Part shown: positions 42,357-49,879 of the stretch, in pieces
How positions within the stretch are numbered: the stretch's first letter is position 1
How the letters are laid out: each line of letters starts with the position of its first letter
Source of the DNA: Nocardioides nematodiphilus
GTDB taxonomy: Bacteria > Actinomycetota > Actinomycetes > Propionibacteriales > Nocardioidaceae
Assembly: GCF_020216525.1 (NCBI RefSeq)
Contig: NZ_JAIWOY010000015.1
Span: 1 to 64,000, forward strand
Reading direction: 5' to 3'
Length of the DNA: 64,000 bases
Notes under the pieces: model-generated
Databases searched by the model: none
What the model was told of the DNA's origin: nothing
Seen by the model: the letters and a program-made list of their open reading frames with translations, nothing else
Made by a program: the position numbers and the translations under genes

Positions 42357-42602
42357 TCACCCGGTGGGCGGGCGCTCCTGGACGGGTCGCAGCTCCGTGT
42401 CGTAGCACCAGCGCAGCTCCACGAGCGAGCCCGCGCGTGAGAACGCCACCAGCGCCTGCCACCGCCCGGGCTTCGGGGGATCCGGCGGCGTCTTCCGCCA
42501 GGCCAGCAGCAGGCCCGGCCAGGCCGGGAGCGGAACGCTCCCCGGGCCGCCGCGCAGCAGCCAGACGAGCCGTGGCTCCGACTCGCGCAGGCTCGACTCC
42601 AT
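42357..42602 (-). CDS. Small protein of unknown function under a probable LexA-controlled promoter
   Basis: An 81-residue protein rich in tryptophan, proline and leucine (RLVWLLRGGPGSVPLPAWPGLLLAWRK; SLVELRWCYDTELRPV). I do not recognise a family. Its ATG has TATTCT 6 nt upstream on the minus strand and a LexA-type box overlapping the promoter, so it is probably a leaderless SOS gene. A longer reading in another frame (42349-42678) lacks such a promoter. No dnaE2 or imuB is next to it; its gene neighbours are a VOC gene and DUF2236. Confidence 0.62.
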   Translation of the reverse strand: MESSLRESEPRLVWLLRGGPGSVPLPAWPGLLLAWRKTPPDPPKPGRWQALVAFSRAGSLVELRWCYDTELRPVQERPPTG

Positions 42603-42608
42603 GATGAA

Positions 42609-42628
42609 AGAATAGAACAGATGTTCGA
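42609..42628 (-). promoter_or_regulatory. LexA (SOS) box overlapping a leaderless promoter
   Basis: On the minus strand TCGAACATCTGTTCTA spans 42613-42628, matching the actinobacterial SOS box CGAAC-N4-GTTCG with a mismatch in the right end. It directly adjoins TATTCT (42609-42614), 6 nt before ATG 42602. LexA bound there would block RNA polymerase. Confidence 0.66.
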
Positions 42629-42767
42629 TTGGCGCGTACTTCGGCGGCGACCCGACTCGGCGTCAGATCGAAACGCACATGGTCCTCCGGTCGCCGAACT
42701 CGATCACCGGCGGGATTCTATGGCCCTTCGGCCCCGCGCGCCGGGGTCCTATTGCGGGCACCTCACC

Positions 42768-42780
42768 GACAGGACCTGTC
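42768..42780. promoter_or_regulatory. Palindrome GACAGG-A-CCTGTC upstream of DUF2236 gene
   Basis: Perfect 6-bp arms around one base, extended by a flanking C/G pair to 15 bp. It lies about 60 bp upstream of GTG 42841 and is a plausible operator, but no regulator gene adjoins it. Confidence 0.4.
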
Positions 42781-42840
42781 GATAGGAGCCGGACCCGTAC
42801 GGGCGGGTCCTCCGTTTCGGGGCGGTGCCATCATGGACAC

Positions 42841-43767
42841 GTGAACTCGCGAGGGATCGGCGCCGCGCTGGAGCGGCCGGTCGACGTGGTGAGGCGACGG
42901 GCCGGGGCGGCGTTGCGGCACCGGATCGCTGGGCCGGACGCCGAGGCGAGGGCGCAGCAGATCTGGGGTGCGGCAGGGGAGCGCTGGTTCACTCCCGCCG
43001 ATCCGATCTGGTGGGTCCATTCCGACGCCTCGATGTTCGCCGGCGGACTGCGGGCGCTGCTGTTGCAGTCACTTCACCCATTGGCGCTGGCCGGTGTGGA
43101 GGACCACTCGGACTACCGGATGGATCCCTGGGCGCGGGTGGCCAACACGAGCGCGTTCATCGCGGCCACCACGTTCGGGCCGATCACGTACGCCGAGGAG
43201 GCGATCGCGCGGGTGCGGCGCATCCACGCGTCGGTGCGTGGGATCGCGCCCGACGGACGCCCGTACGCGGCCGACGACCCGCATCTCCTGCGGTGGATCC
43301 ACCTCGCGGAGGTCGAGAGCTTCCTGACCACGTATCAGCGCTACGGGGTACGGCGGCTCAGTCAGCCGGACGCGGACCGGTACGTCGCCCAGACGGGCCT
43401 GGTCGCCGCCCGCCTCGGCGTCGTCGAGCCGCCTGTCAGTGAAGCCCAGCTCCGCGAGGAGCTGGCCGGGTTCCGCAGCGAGTTGGAGGGCTCACCTGCG
43501 GCGAGGAACGTCGCCCGCTACCTGCTGGTGCGCCCGCCGTTGCCCTGGCCGGCGCGCCCGGGGTACGCGCTGATCGCCGCGGGCGCTGTCGCCACGCTGC
43601 CCGGCTGGGCGCGTCGGATGCTGGGCGTGCCGCATCCGCCGGTGGCCGGTGCGCTGGTCGACGCGCTGATCGCACGGCCCATCGGGTCCGCCGGCACCGC
43701 GGCGGCGCGATGGGTCATCGCGGACCCACCTCGGTCCGCCGGCACGGCTACCGGCGGACCGCGATAG
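42841..43767 (+). CDS. DUF2236 / MpaB-like oxygenase family protein
   Basis: A 308-residue protein of the DUF2236 family (latex-oxygenase-like/MpaB). Family markers include WWVHSDASMFAGGLRALLLQSLHPLALAGVEDHSDYRMDPW with the conserved histidines, NTSAFIAATTFG, VRRIHASVRG and WIHLAEVESFL, thought to place a heme. The C-end is hydrophobic. Related enzymes cleave rubber or modify mycophenolic acid; the substrate here is unknown. GTG 42841 has CATCAT 6 nt upstream. The stop is 4 bp from the convergent coiled-coil gene. Confidence 0.85.
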   Translation: MNSRGIGAALERPVDVVRRRAGAALRHRIAGPDAEARAQQIWGAAGERWFTPADPIWWVHSDASMFAGGLRALLLQSLHPLALAGVEDHSDYRMDPWARVANTSAFIAATTFGPITYAEEAIARVRRIHASVRGIAPDGRPYAADDPHLLRWIHLAEVESFLTTYQRYGVRRLSQPDADRYVAQTGLVAARLGVVEPPVSEAQLREELAGFRSELEGSPAARNVARYLLVRPPLPWPARPGYALIAAGAVATLPGWARRMLGVPHPPVAGALVDALIARPIGSAGTAAARWVIADPPRSAGTATGGPR

Positions 43768-43771
43768 ACCG

Positions 43772-44419
43772 TTAGGAGCTCTGGCGCTTGGCCTTCTTGG
43801 CCTCGGTGAGGTCCTCGAGGCGGTCGGCGTCCTTGCGCGCGTCGGCGGCGGCGTCCCTGTTGTTGCGGGCCGCTTCGAGCTCAGCGGTGGCCCGACGCTG
43901 CGCGGCCTTCTCCTTGGCGGCAGCGGCCTGGTCGGTGCGCTCGCGGCGCTGGTCGGCGGCGGCCTTCTTCACCGACGCCTCCCGGTCGGCGGCCGCCTTC
44001 TTCTTCGCCGCGGCCTTCCTGGCCTGAGCGCGCGCGTCGCGCTTGGCCTGGGCCTCGACGGCGTCGGCCTCCTCGAGACCACGCTCGAGCTTCTCCTGCG
44101 CGGCGTCGCGTCGAGCCTCGGCCCTCTGCCGGCCGGTGGCCTGGGTCACGCGTGCCTTCTCGCGCTTGACCTCGGCCCTGCGCTCCAGGGTGGCGGCCTC
44201 GGCGAGTCCGGCAGAGCGCTCGAGCCGCTCGGCACCGCGTAGGGCGATCTCGCCGTTGCGCAGCAGGTTCCCGGCGAGCTGGTCGGCGGTGCCGATCGCC
44301 TTGTCGAAGTAGCGGCGCGCCGCAGCGTCCTCGCGCAGGCGGCCGGTGAGCCCGTCGCCGACCGCCACCACGGGGCGACGGGTGAGCTCATAGGGCAGGG
44401 AGATGAGCGTGCTGATCAT
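43772..44419 (-). CDS. Alanine/lysine-rich coiled-coil protein
   Basis: A 215-residue, strongly charged, alanine-rich protein, mostly continuous coiled coil (KREKARVTQATGRQRAEARR, AEAQAKRDARAQARKAAAKK). The N-terminus is short and hydrophobic/basic (ISTLISLPYELTRRP). It resembles actinobacterial proteins annotated as IF-2-like or stress-associated coiled coils; no enzyme domain is visible. ATG 44419 has a GAGGAGG site. It lies 10 bp downstream of the CsbD-like gene, so the two form an operon. Confidence 0.7.
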   Translation of the reverse strand: MISTLISLPYELTRRPVVAVGDGLTGRLREDAAARRYFDKAIGTADQLAGNLLRNGEIALRGAERLERSAGLAEAATLERRAEVKREKARVTQATGRQRAEARRDAAQEKLERGLEEADAVEAQAKRDARAQARKAAAKKKAAADREASVKKAAADQRRERTDQAAAAKEKAAQRRATAELEAARNNRDAAADARKDADRLEDLTEAKKAKRQSS

Positions 44420-44429
44420 GAGTGCCTCC

Positions 44430-44960
44430 TCAGATCTCGTTCTCGGCGCGCAGCTGCGCTGCGCGGTGTTCGGCGTCGGCGGCCTCACGCTCGAGGCGGG
44501 CGCGCTCGTCGGCGGCACGCTCCTCGGTGGCGTCGGCGGCCCGGTCGATGCTGTCGGCCTCGTCGGCGCGGTGGGCGGCGACGTCGTCGGCTCGTTCCTC
44601 GGCGGCTTCGAGGCCCTGGGCCTCGCGCTGGTCCGCCTCGCGCGAGGCGGCGGCCTGTTCGGAGGCGCGCTGGCGCTCGGCGGCGGCCTCCTCCTGGCGG
44701 GCCTGGGCGTCGGCGGTCTGGCGTTGGGAGGCGGTCTCCTGCCGGGTCTCGCGGAGCTCCTCGACGGCCTCCTGCTGCTTGGCGTCCGCGACGGCCGACT
44801 CGGCCACCGCTTCGCGGCGGTGCCGGGCCTCGGCCTGCTGGAGCTGGCCCTCCTCGACGAGATCGTCCTTGCCTGTCACGGCTCCGGCGACCTCCTTGGC
44901 CTTGCCGGCCACGGTGTCGAGGAGCCCTTCACGTGCTTCTGATGCGTGGTCGTTGGTCAT
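44430..44960 (-). CDS. CsbD-like protein with a long charged coiled-coil tail
   Basis: A 176-residue acidic protein. The first 45 residues carry a CsbD-type motif (TVAGKAKEVAGAVTGKDDLVEEGQLQQAEA), as in small SigB-dependent stress proteins; the remainder is a Glu/Ala/Arg/Gln-rich coiled coil. Role unknown; CsbD family genes are usually induced by general stress. ATG 44960 has GGAAAG close upstream. It is the first gene of the pair with the coiled-coil protein, and lies 123 bp from a divergent tiny gene. Confidence 0.75.
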   Translation of the reverse strand: MTNDHASEAREGLLDTVAGKAKEVAGAVTGKDDLVEEGQLQQAEARHRREAVAESAVADAKQQEAVEELRETRQETASQRQTADAQARQEEAAAERQRASEQAAASREADQREAQGLEAAEERADDVAAHRADEADSIDRAADATEERAADERARLEREAADAEHRAAQLRAENEI

Positions 44961-45047
44961 GCTTTCCGGTGCCCGAGGCGTGCGCGCGGACACCCCGGAT
45001 GCGTGTGACCTGAGTTGCACGGCCGTTGGATCCGATGACACTCGGTC

Positions 45048-45074
45048 GAGCATCCGGGGCGGGGGTGCGGGTAC
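45048..45074 (+). promoter_or_regulatory. GAGC-N17-GGGTAC element before a tiny gene (copy A)
   Basis: GAGCATCC at 45048-45055 and GGGTACC at 45069-45075 occur at the same spacing as in copy B (46776-46803). GGGTAC resembles a SigF/SigB-type -10, but the left half does not fit the known GTTT -35. Function is inferred from the duplication only. Confidence 0.42.
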
Positions 45075-45083
45075 CGACCCGGC

Positions 45084-45227
45084 ATGACGACGACACCGAG
45101 TGAGCCGAGTCCCGACCCGACCGTGGTCCCTAGCGGCGATCCTGGCCCGGGATCGACACCCGATCCTGAGCCGACGGCCGACCCCGGTGCGGTGCCCGCG
45201 CCCGAGGTGGACCCTGACTTGGTGTAG
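45084..45227 (+). CDS. Tiny proline/aspartate-rich protein (47 aa), paralogue A
   Basis: A 47-residue open frame, starting MTTTPSEPSPDPTVVPSG and continuing as a Pro/Asp/Gly-rich tail ending DPDLV. It has no cysteines, tryptophans or hydrophobic core and is probably disordered. Its first 16 residues are clearly related to the gene at 46811 (MTTPSESRPDPIVVP), and both share an upstream element. It runs against the 3' end of the RsbW-type gene, overlapping its C-terminal tail. It is too small for firm prediction; the duplicated promoter and start are the evidence. Confidence 0.42.
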   Translation: MTTTPSEPSPDPTVVPSGDPGPGSTPDPEPTADPGAVPAPEVDPDLV

Positions 45228-46098
45228 CCACTCGGCCGCGTAGGTCGATGTCGAACCAGACGGCCGCCCCCGTGGCGGTGGTCGTGCTGCCCCAGCGGGT
45301 GCTCAACGCGTCGAGGATCTGAAGCCCTCGTCCGTGGACGGCGGTGGGCTCGACGCCACGTACCGGCTGTGGCGCCTGCCCGAGGAGGCCGCCGCGGTCC
45401 CGGACGGTGACACGCAGCAGCCGGTCGGACCTCTCGACGTGAACGTCCGCTGACGCGCCTGCGTGCATGACGGCGTTCGCCAGCAGCTCGGAGAGGCAGA
45501 TGACGGCGTCGTCGACCGTGTCCTCCTCCACGCCGTGCCGGGTGAGGAGCCGCCGCAGGTGCTGTCGTGCGGCGGGGACGTCCCTGGCCGCAGCGATCGT
45601 GAAGGACGGCTCGTCCGGATCGGGCTGCGGCGGGTGTCCCGTGCTGCGCCGTCGGAGCGCATCCAGCTCGGCCGCCGTGGTCGAGGCGATCGACGTGACC
45701 GCGTCGTTCAGCGGGGCCAGCGGTACGACGTCGTGGACGAAGGCGACCACGCCGCCGAGGAGCATGCCGTCGTGCTCCAGCGTGGTGGCGATCACGGCCG
45801 TCGTCGGCGTGCCGGCCTGATTGGCCACGAACACCGGGAACCGGTCGGCGAGCTCGCTCAGCGCGCCGCTGACCGGCAGGCGCGATCGCAGCGTCCAGGT
45901 CAGCGGAACGTCGTCGTACGCGTCGATGTGGCACCAGTCGACGACCGGTCCGCTCCGGTCCGAGGCGGTGAAGAGCAGTCGCCGGCCGGCGCCTTCGCTC
46001 AGGGCGATGCCCGCGCGGCCGACCGCGGGCAGCTCGGTCAGCTCCTGGAGTGCGTGCGTGATGACGGCGTCGACGCCCCGTGTCGGTCGCACCTCCAT
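45130..46098 (-). CDS. GAF-like sensor with RsbW-type HATPase (anti-sigma/serine kinase fold)
   Basis: A 322-residue protein. Residues about 1-150 form a GAF-like input domain; residues about 165-285 are a GHKL HATPase of the RsbW/SpoIIAB type (SELLANAVMHAGA N-box, VRDRGGLLG G1-like box, VHGRGLQILDALSTRWG G2 box). Such proteins act as serine kinases or anti-sigma factors. The usual domain end is near WFDID; another 35 residues, rich in Pro/Arg, follow and overlap the antisense tiny gene. TACGCT lies 7 nt before ATG 46098, so it is likely leaderless. Confidence 0.85.
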   Translation of the reverse strand: MEVRPTRGVDAVITHALQELTELPAVGRAGIALSEGAGRRLLFTASDRSGPVVDWCHIDAYDDVPLTWTLRSRLPVSGALSELADRFPVFVANQAGTPTTAVIATTLEHDGMLLGGVVAFVHDVVPLAPLNDAVTSIASTTAAELDALRRRSTGHPPQPDPDEPSFTIAAARDVPAARQHLRRLLTRHGVEEDTVDDAVICLSELLANAVMHAGASADVHVERSDRLLRVTVRDRGGLLGQAPQPVRGVEPTAVHGRGLQILDALSTRWGSTTTATGAAVWFDIDLRGRVATPSQGPPRARAPHRGRPSAQDRVSIPGQDRR

Positions 46099-46133
46099 AC
46101 GCCGAAGCGTAGGCCCATCGGGCGCCGGGAGCG

Positions 46134-46781
46134 CTAGAGCAGCGAGTCGGCGACGAAGGATGTCGCCGCGTCCTCGAAAGCGCGCCGGTGGCGCAGCATG
46201 GCATGCGTGCCGCCGGAGACCTCGCGGAAGTCGACGGCCGTACGGCGCGCAAGGTTCCGCGCGACGGCGCGGGCGCGTCCGACCAGGGCGACGCGGTCCT
46301 CGGACCCGTGGACGATGAGGACCCGACGACCCGTCAGGTCGGCGTCATCGGAGGGGTAGACCCATGGGTTCAGCGCGACGACGCTCCGCACCGGGTCCGA
46401 GCCGCCAGCGAGCAGTGCGGCGCGGCCGCCGAGCGAGTGACCGACGAGTGCGGTGGGCAGGTCGCCGTGGCGGGCGGCGATCTGTCCGAGCGCCCATCGG
46501 ACGTCGTCGACCGGCGTGTGCGAGGTGTCCCAGCCGCGGGTGGAGTTCAGGAGCCGGTAGACCGCCAGGCGCCCGCGGCCGACCGCCGCGATCCGGCGTG
46601 CGATGGGGATCATCCGGAGGACGGAGAGCTGGGTGGGGCTGACCTCGGCGCGGCCGGCGCGGGTGGCGCCCCCGTGAAGGACGAGGACGGCTGCCTTCGG
46701 TGAGGCGGGCGTGTGGGTCGGCACGAGCCGCGCTCGGATCGAAGGGTTCGGATTCACGCGATCCACGGTAAGGCCGAGCAT
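46134..46781 (-). CDS. Alpha/beta hydrolase-fold protein
   Basis: A 215-residue small serine hydrolase. The nucleophile elbow is ALVGHSLGGRAALLAG, oxyanion region AVLVLHGGATRAG, the acid in VLIVHGSEDRV and the histidine in GTHAMLRH. It is short for the family but complete. The substrate is probably a small ester or amide. ATG 46781 is chosen for AAGGAG 5 nt upstream; the reading could extend further but without conserved residues. Copy B of the tiny-gene promoter element overlaps its start region on the other strand. Confidence 0.8.
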   Translation of the reverse strand: MLGLTVDRVNPNPSIRARLVPTHTPASPKAAVLVLHGGATRAGRAEVSPTQLSVLRMIPIARRIAAVGRGRLAVYRLLNSTRGWDTSHTPVDDVRWALGQIAARHGDLPTALVGHSLGGRAALLAGGSDPVRSVVALNPWVYPSDDADLTGRRVLIVHGSEDRVALVGRARAVARNLARRTAVDFREVSGGTHAMLRHRRAFEDAATSFVADSLL

Positions 46782-46802
46782 CCTGACTCCTTGCACGGGT
46801 AC
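46776..46802 (+). promoter_or_regulatory. GAGC-N17-GGGTAC element before a tiny gene (copy B)
   Basis: GAGCATCC at 46776-46783 and GGGTACC at 46797-46803 are spaced as in copy A. The two intervals between them differ in sequence, so the shared parts look selected rather than copied recently. Confidence 0.42.
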
Positions 46803-46810
46803 CTTCGAGC

Positions 46811-46900
46811 ATGATGACAACGCCGAGTGAGTCGCGCCCGGACCCGATCGTGGTGCCGCGGGCTGCTCCCGTACCGGGGGGCGGCCCTGTCGCGGCATAG
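46811..46900 (+). CDS. Tiny protein (29 aa), paralogue B
   Basis: A 29-residue open frame beginning MMTTPSESRPDPIVVPRA, related to the 47-residue frame at 45084 over most of its length, then ending in a Gly/Pro/Ala tail. It lies between the alpha/beta hydrolase (divergent) and the histidine kinase (same strand, 38 bp later). Evidence is only the shared N-terminal sequence and upstream element; translation is unproven. Confidence 0.38.
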   Translation: MMTTPSESRPDPIVVPRAAPVPGGGPVAA

Positions 46901-46938
46901 CCTCCCGGCGCGATCTTGCGGGCTGGGGGCGCGTTGAC

Positions 46939-48156
46939 ATGGGCGTCGACCGGGAGTCAGCTGCCTCCGCAGCGAGCGCCTATCTGGACTGCTGGGGGGT
47001 CGCGGAGGATCTGACCGAGCTGTGCGAGGTCGCCGCTCAGCTGTGCGAGGCTCCCGTCGCCGCGATCGAGATCGTCCACGAGGGTGGCGCGTACCTCGTC
47101 GCCTGCCATGGGGCTGACACCGCGGCGTGGGACGCGCGGCTGCTCGAGGACGAGGACCCGTTGAGCGCCGCGATCGTCGCGGGCGGGGAGGATCTCTACC
47201 TCGAGAACATCGCCGAAGATCCACGCCTCGCCGCACGGCTGCGCGCTGATGGCCGGGTCGGCGACGGCCACATGTTCGCCGCGGCGGTGCTCCGCGATCC
47301 CGACGGTGTCGCGGTGGGGACGTTGAGCGTCGCTGATCCGCGCGTGGCGCGCAGCCCGGAGCGACGGCGGAACACGGTGGCCCATCGCCGCCGCATGCTC
47401 GCCCTGCTCGCGCACCAGGCGGTGAACCTGTTCGAGCTCAGCGTGCGCAGCGACGAGCTCGCTCGGACCAACGCCGAGCTCGCCCGCTCGCAGGAGCACC
47501 TGGCCGCCTTCGCCGGCCAGGTCAGTCACGACCTGAAGACACCGCTGTCCGGCCTGCTCGCCTGGGCCGAGCTCCTCGGCGACCTTCCGGCCGTCCGCGA
47601 CCACGCCGGTGTCGCCGCGTACGTGCAGCGCTGTGAGGCGTCGGGCCGTCAGATGATGACGCTGATCGAGGGCCTGCTCCAGTACGCCGGGATCGGCGGC
47701 ACCCTGACCCCGCGACGGGTTCCGCTCGACGAGGCGATGGGTGGGGTGATCGGGGATCTCGCTGAGCTGGTCGCGCACGGCAAGCTCCGCTGGTCAGGCG
47801 TCGACGTGATCGCCGACCCGGTGCAGCTGCGGGCGCTGCTGCAGAACCTCATCCAGAACGCCTTCACCTTCACGCGTGCTGGGACCGAGCCGGAGGTGGT
47901 CGTGACCGCCCGCGAGACCCCGCTCGGGGTGGAGGTGCAGGTGGCCGACAACGGCTCGGGCATCCCGCCGGAGCGGCGGGAGGAGGTGCTGCATCCCCTG
48001 GCCCGATACCGCACCGACGTGCCGGGCAACGGCATCGGGCTGGCGAGCTGTCAGCGCATCGTCGCCGACCACGGAGGCACCCTCGACATCCGCGCTCGAC
48101 CGGGCGGCGGCACCATCGTGGTCGCCACCTTCCCGCATCGCCTCCCTCCTCAGTAG
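46939..48156 (+). CDS. Sensor histidine kinase with N-terminal GAF domain
   Basis: A 405-residue cytosolic histidine kinase. A GAF domain occupies about residues 20-165; the dimerisation/phosphoacceptor helix has VSHDLKTPLSGLLAW with the phosphorylated histidine at about 197; the HATPase region has NLIQNAFTFTRAG (N box), VADNGSGIPPERREEV (G1), and GNGIGLASCQRIVADHGG (G2). No transmembrane segments, so it senses an internal signal. No response-regulator gene is adjacent, which is common in this group. ATG 46939 lacks a good ribosome site. Confidence 0.88.
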   Translation: MGVDRESAASAASAYLDCWGVAEDLTELCEVAAQLCEAPVAAIEIVHEGGAYLVACHGADTAAWDARLLEDEDPLSAAIVAGGEDLYLENIAEDPRLAARLRADGRVGDGHMFAAAVLRDPDGVAVGTLSVADPRVARSPERRRNTVAHRRRMLALLAHQAVNLFELSVRSDELARTNAELARSQEHLAAFAGQVSHDLKTPLSGLLAWAELLGDLPAVRDHAGVAAYVQRCEASGRQMMTLIEGLLQYAGIGGTLTPRRVPLDEAMGGVIGDLAELVAHGKLRWSGVDVIADPVQLRALLQNLIQNAFTFTRAGTEPEVVVTARETPLGVEVQVADNGSGIPPERREEVLHPLARYRTDVPGNGIGLASCQRIVADHGGTLDIRARPGGGTIVVATFPHRLPPQ

Positions 48157-48290
48157 ACCGTGAGCCTGCGATCGGCCTGGATCGTCTGGCTGCCGCGCTG
48201 GAACAGGTGGCTGCCGCTGCGTCGGTAGTCGATGTCGAAGCTCTCGAGGTGGGCCGAGCCGGGCCTGGTGGGGGTGATGGTCACGAACAC
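48150..48290 (-). other. Short open frame, possible remnant of a lost gene
   Basis: A 46-codon minus-strand frame from GTG 48290, beginning VFVTITPTRPG and including LESFDIDYRRSGSHLFQRG. The amino-acid composition looks like real protein, and an in-frame stop lies a little upstream. It lies just after the heme-binding-like gene on the same strand and overlaps the histidine kinase stop on the other strand. No ribosome site is seen. It may be a degraded gene or chance. Confidence 0.25.
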
Positions 48291-48306
48291 GTAGTCGCGG
48301 CCGCGG

Positions 48307-49323
48307 CTACTGCCTGACGAGGGTCCCGACCGTCACGTGGGGCCAATGGATACCGTTGAAGTCGAGCATCACCAGCTGCGTGTACTGCAGCTGGTGAGTG
48401 TCCGGACGGCCCCCGGTGCCGGCGATCGTCTCGATCCAGAACGTCGCCTCGGCCCGCGCGGCGAGGGCGTTGCCTCCCGGAGGGCTGCTGCTCGTAGCCA
48501 GGAACGCCGTGTTGGCGGTACCGCCTCCGGCCTTGATGACGCTGTGATCGGTGGCCACGTGCAAGGTCGCCACGTGCTTCAAGGAGGTGCCCTGTAGTGC
48601 AGACCGGAGGGCGGCCTGCAGCACGCTGTTGGGGTTCTTGACGACGGCGTGCGTCACCCCGGGTGCGGTGAAGCGGAACGGGGTCGGTCGGGCCAGGTCC
48701 AGCTCCTCGAACGTCGCGGCCACGTTGTGGAACTGGGTGTTCGCGGGTGCCGCCTGGCCGAAGAAGAACGGCAGGATGTTGTTGTCCGGGATGTGCAGCG
48801 TGCCGCCCTGCTGGAGCGAGACGATGCCCTGGGCGAGGATGACCGTGCCGTGTGGGATCGACGCCATCCGGACCACCGAGTCCGGTTCATGGGGATCAGC
48901 CGTGGCAGGCACCTTGGCCCAGATCCCGGGTTCGATGTGGAGTCCCGCGCCGGTGCTCGACTCGCTGATCTGCTGCATGTAGGTCACGCCGTGCATCTCG
49001 ATGTCGTGCATCGCGAGACCGCGGTTCGGGATGGCGCCGTTGATCCGGCTGAACACCAGCGTCTCGTCGGTCCTGTTCAGCTCCAGGAAGCGATCGTGCT
49101 GAGTGGCCCGATGTGGCCGCCAGATGGCATTGAAGCCATGGCCCTTCCACGTCCCGAGGAGGCCCGCCAGGGCCCCGAGCGGGTGAGGCTTCGCCGTGCC
49201 GGCCTCCGCTCGCCCCGCGTCTCCCGCGTCTCCCGCGCCTGCCGTGTCGTGCAGGTCTCCCACGTCCGGGGTGGCGAGCCCCGCGAACGTGAAGTCGGGG
49301 TCCGTCTCCGTACGTGCCGTCAT
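48307..49323 (-). CDS. Heme-binding-like (nitrobindin/lipocalin-type) protein
   Basis: A 338-residue protein. After a low-complexity alanine/glycine/aspartate segment, a beta-barrel begins at GLLGTWKGHGFNAIWRPH, matching the W-x-G start of nitrobindin-like or heme-binding proteins, and continues through many short beta strands to YTQLVMLDFNGIHWPHVTVGTLV. Similar proteins are annotated as heme-binding in actinobacteria; the activity is not established. ATG 49323 has GGAGG 4-5 nt upstream. Confidence 0.72.
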   Translation of the reverse strand: MTARTETDPDFTFAGLATPDVGDLHDTAGAGDAGDAGRAEAGTAKPHPLGALAGLLGTWKGHGFNAIWRPHRATQHDRFLELNRTDETLVFSRINGAIPNRGLAMHDIEMHGVTYMQQISESSTGAGLHIEPGIWAKVPATADPHEPDSVVRMASIPHGTVILAQGIVSLQQGGTLHIPDNNILPFFFGQAAPANTQFHNVAATFEELDLARPTPFRFTAPGVTHAVVKNPNSVLQAALRSALQGTSLKHVATLHVATDHSVIKAGGGTANTAFLATSSSPPGGNALAARAEATFWIETIAGTGGRPDTHQLQYTQLVMLDFNGIHWPHVTVGTLVRQ

Positions 49324-49468
49324 CGTGCCTCCAGCAGCTTCTGGTCGGAGCCGACTCCAGACGCCGGCCGTGTGGACCGTATGCACCGCTGGACCACCGC
49401 CGGCGTCCGGCGCGCGGAGATCGCCACAATGAGGTACCGGCCCCGAGGAGTGCTGGGCGGTCGCTCGC

Positions 49469-49765
49469 TCAGGCGCAGTCGCGGCACCGATCGGGATCTG
49501 CCGCCGCACGGCGGGACGTGTGCTGGACGAGGAAGCACGAGGCGCAGACGAACTCGTCGGCCTGCTTCGGCGTGACCTCGATCTCGAGGGTCTCGTGGGA
49601 GAGATCGGCGCCGGGAAGCTCGTAGGTCTCGGCCAGCTCGGTCTCGTCCTCGTCGACCTTCCCGGAGTTCTTGTCCTGGTCGCCGGAGGCGAGGCGACGA
49701 GCCTCGAGGCTCTCCTCCTTCTGCTCCTCTTCGGTCTTGCGCGATGCGTCGTAATCGGTGGCCAT
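49469..49765 (-). CDS. DUF4193 family zinc-ribbon-like protein
   Basis: A 98-residue actinobacterial DUF4193 protein. It begins ATDYDASRKTEEEQ, is acidic through DEDETELAETYELPGADLS, and ends with two CxxC pairs (FVCASCFLVQHTS and RCRDCA), typical of the family and suggesting a zinc site. Function unknown; widely conserved and often highly expressed in actinobacteria. ATG 49765 with a GAGAGG site about 9 nt upstream; the minus strand shows TAGCCT further upstream as a possible -10. Confidence 0.88.
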   Translation of the reverse strand: MATDYDASRKTEEEQKEESLEARRLASGDQDKNSGKVDEDETELAETYELPGADLSHETLEIEVTPKQADEFVCASCFLVQHTSRRAAADPDRCRDCA

Positions 49766-49879
49766 GTGGAGGATCCTCTCGAAGGGGAGCGCGAAGGCTA
49801 GCCGCAAGCAGGGCCGCTTCCGTCATCCCGAGCGCGAGGGTACGCCGCGGAAGGTCGCGGCGGTCGACGGATCAGGGCT

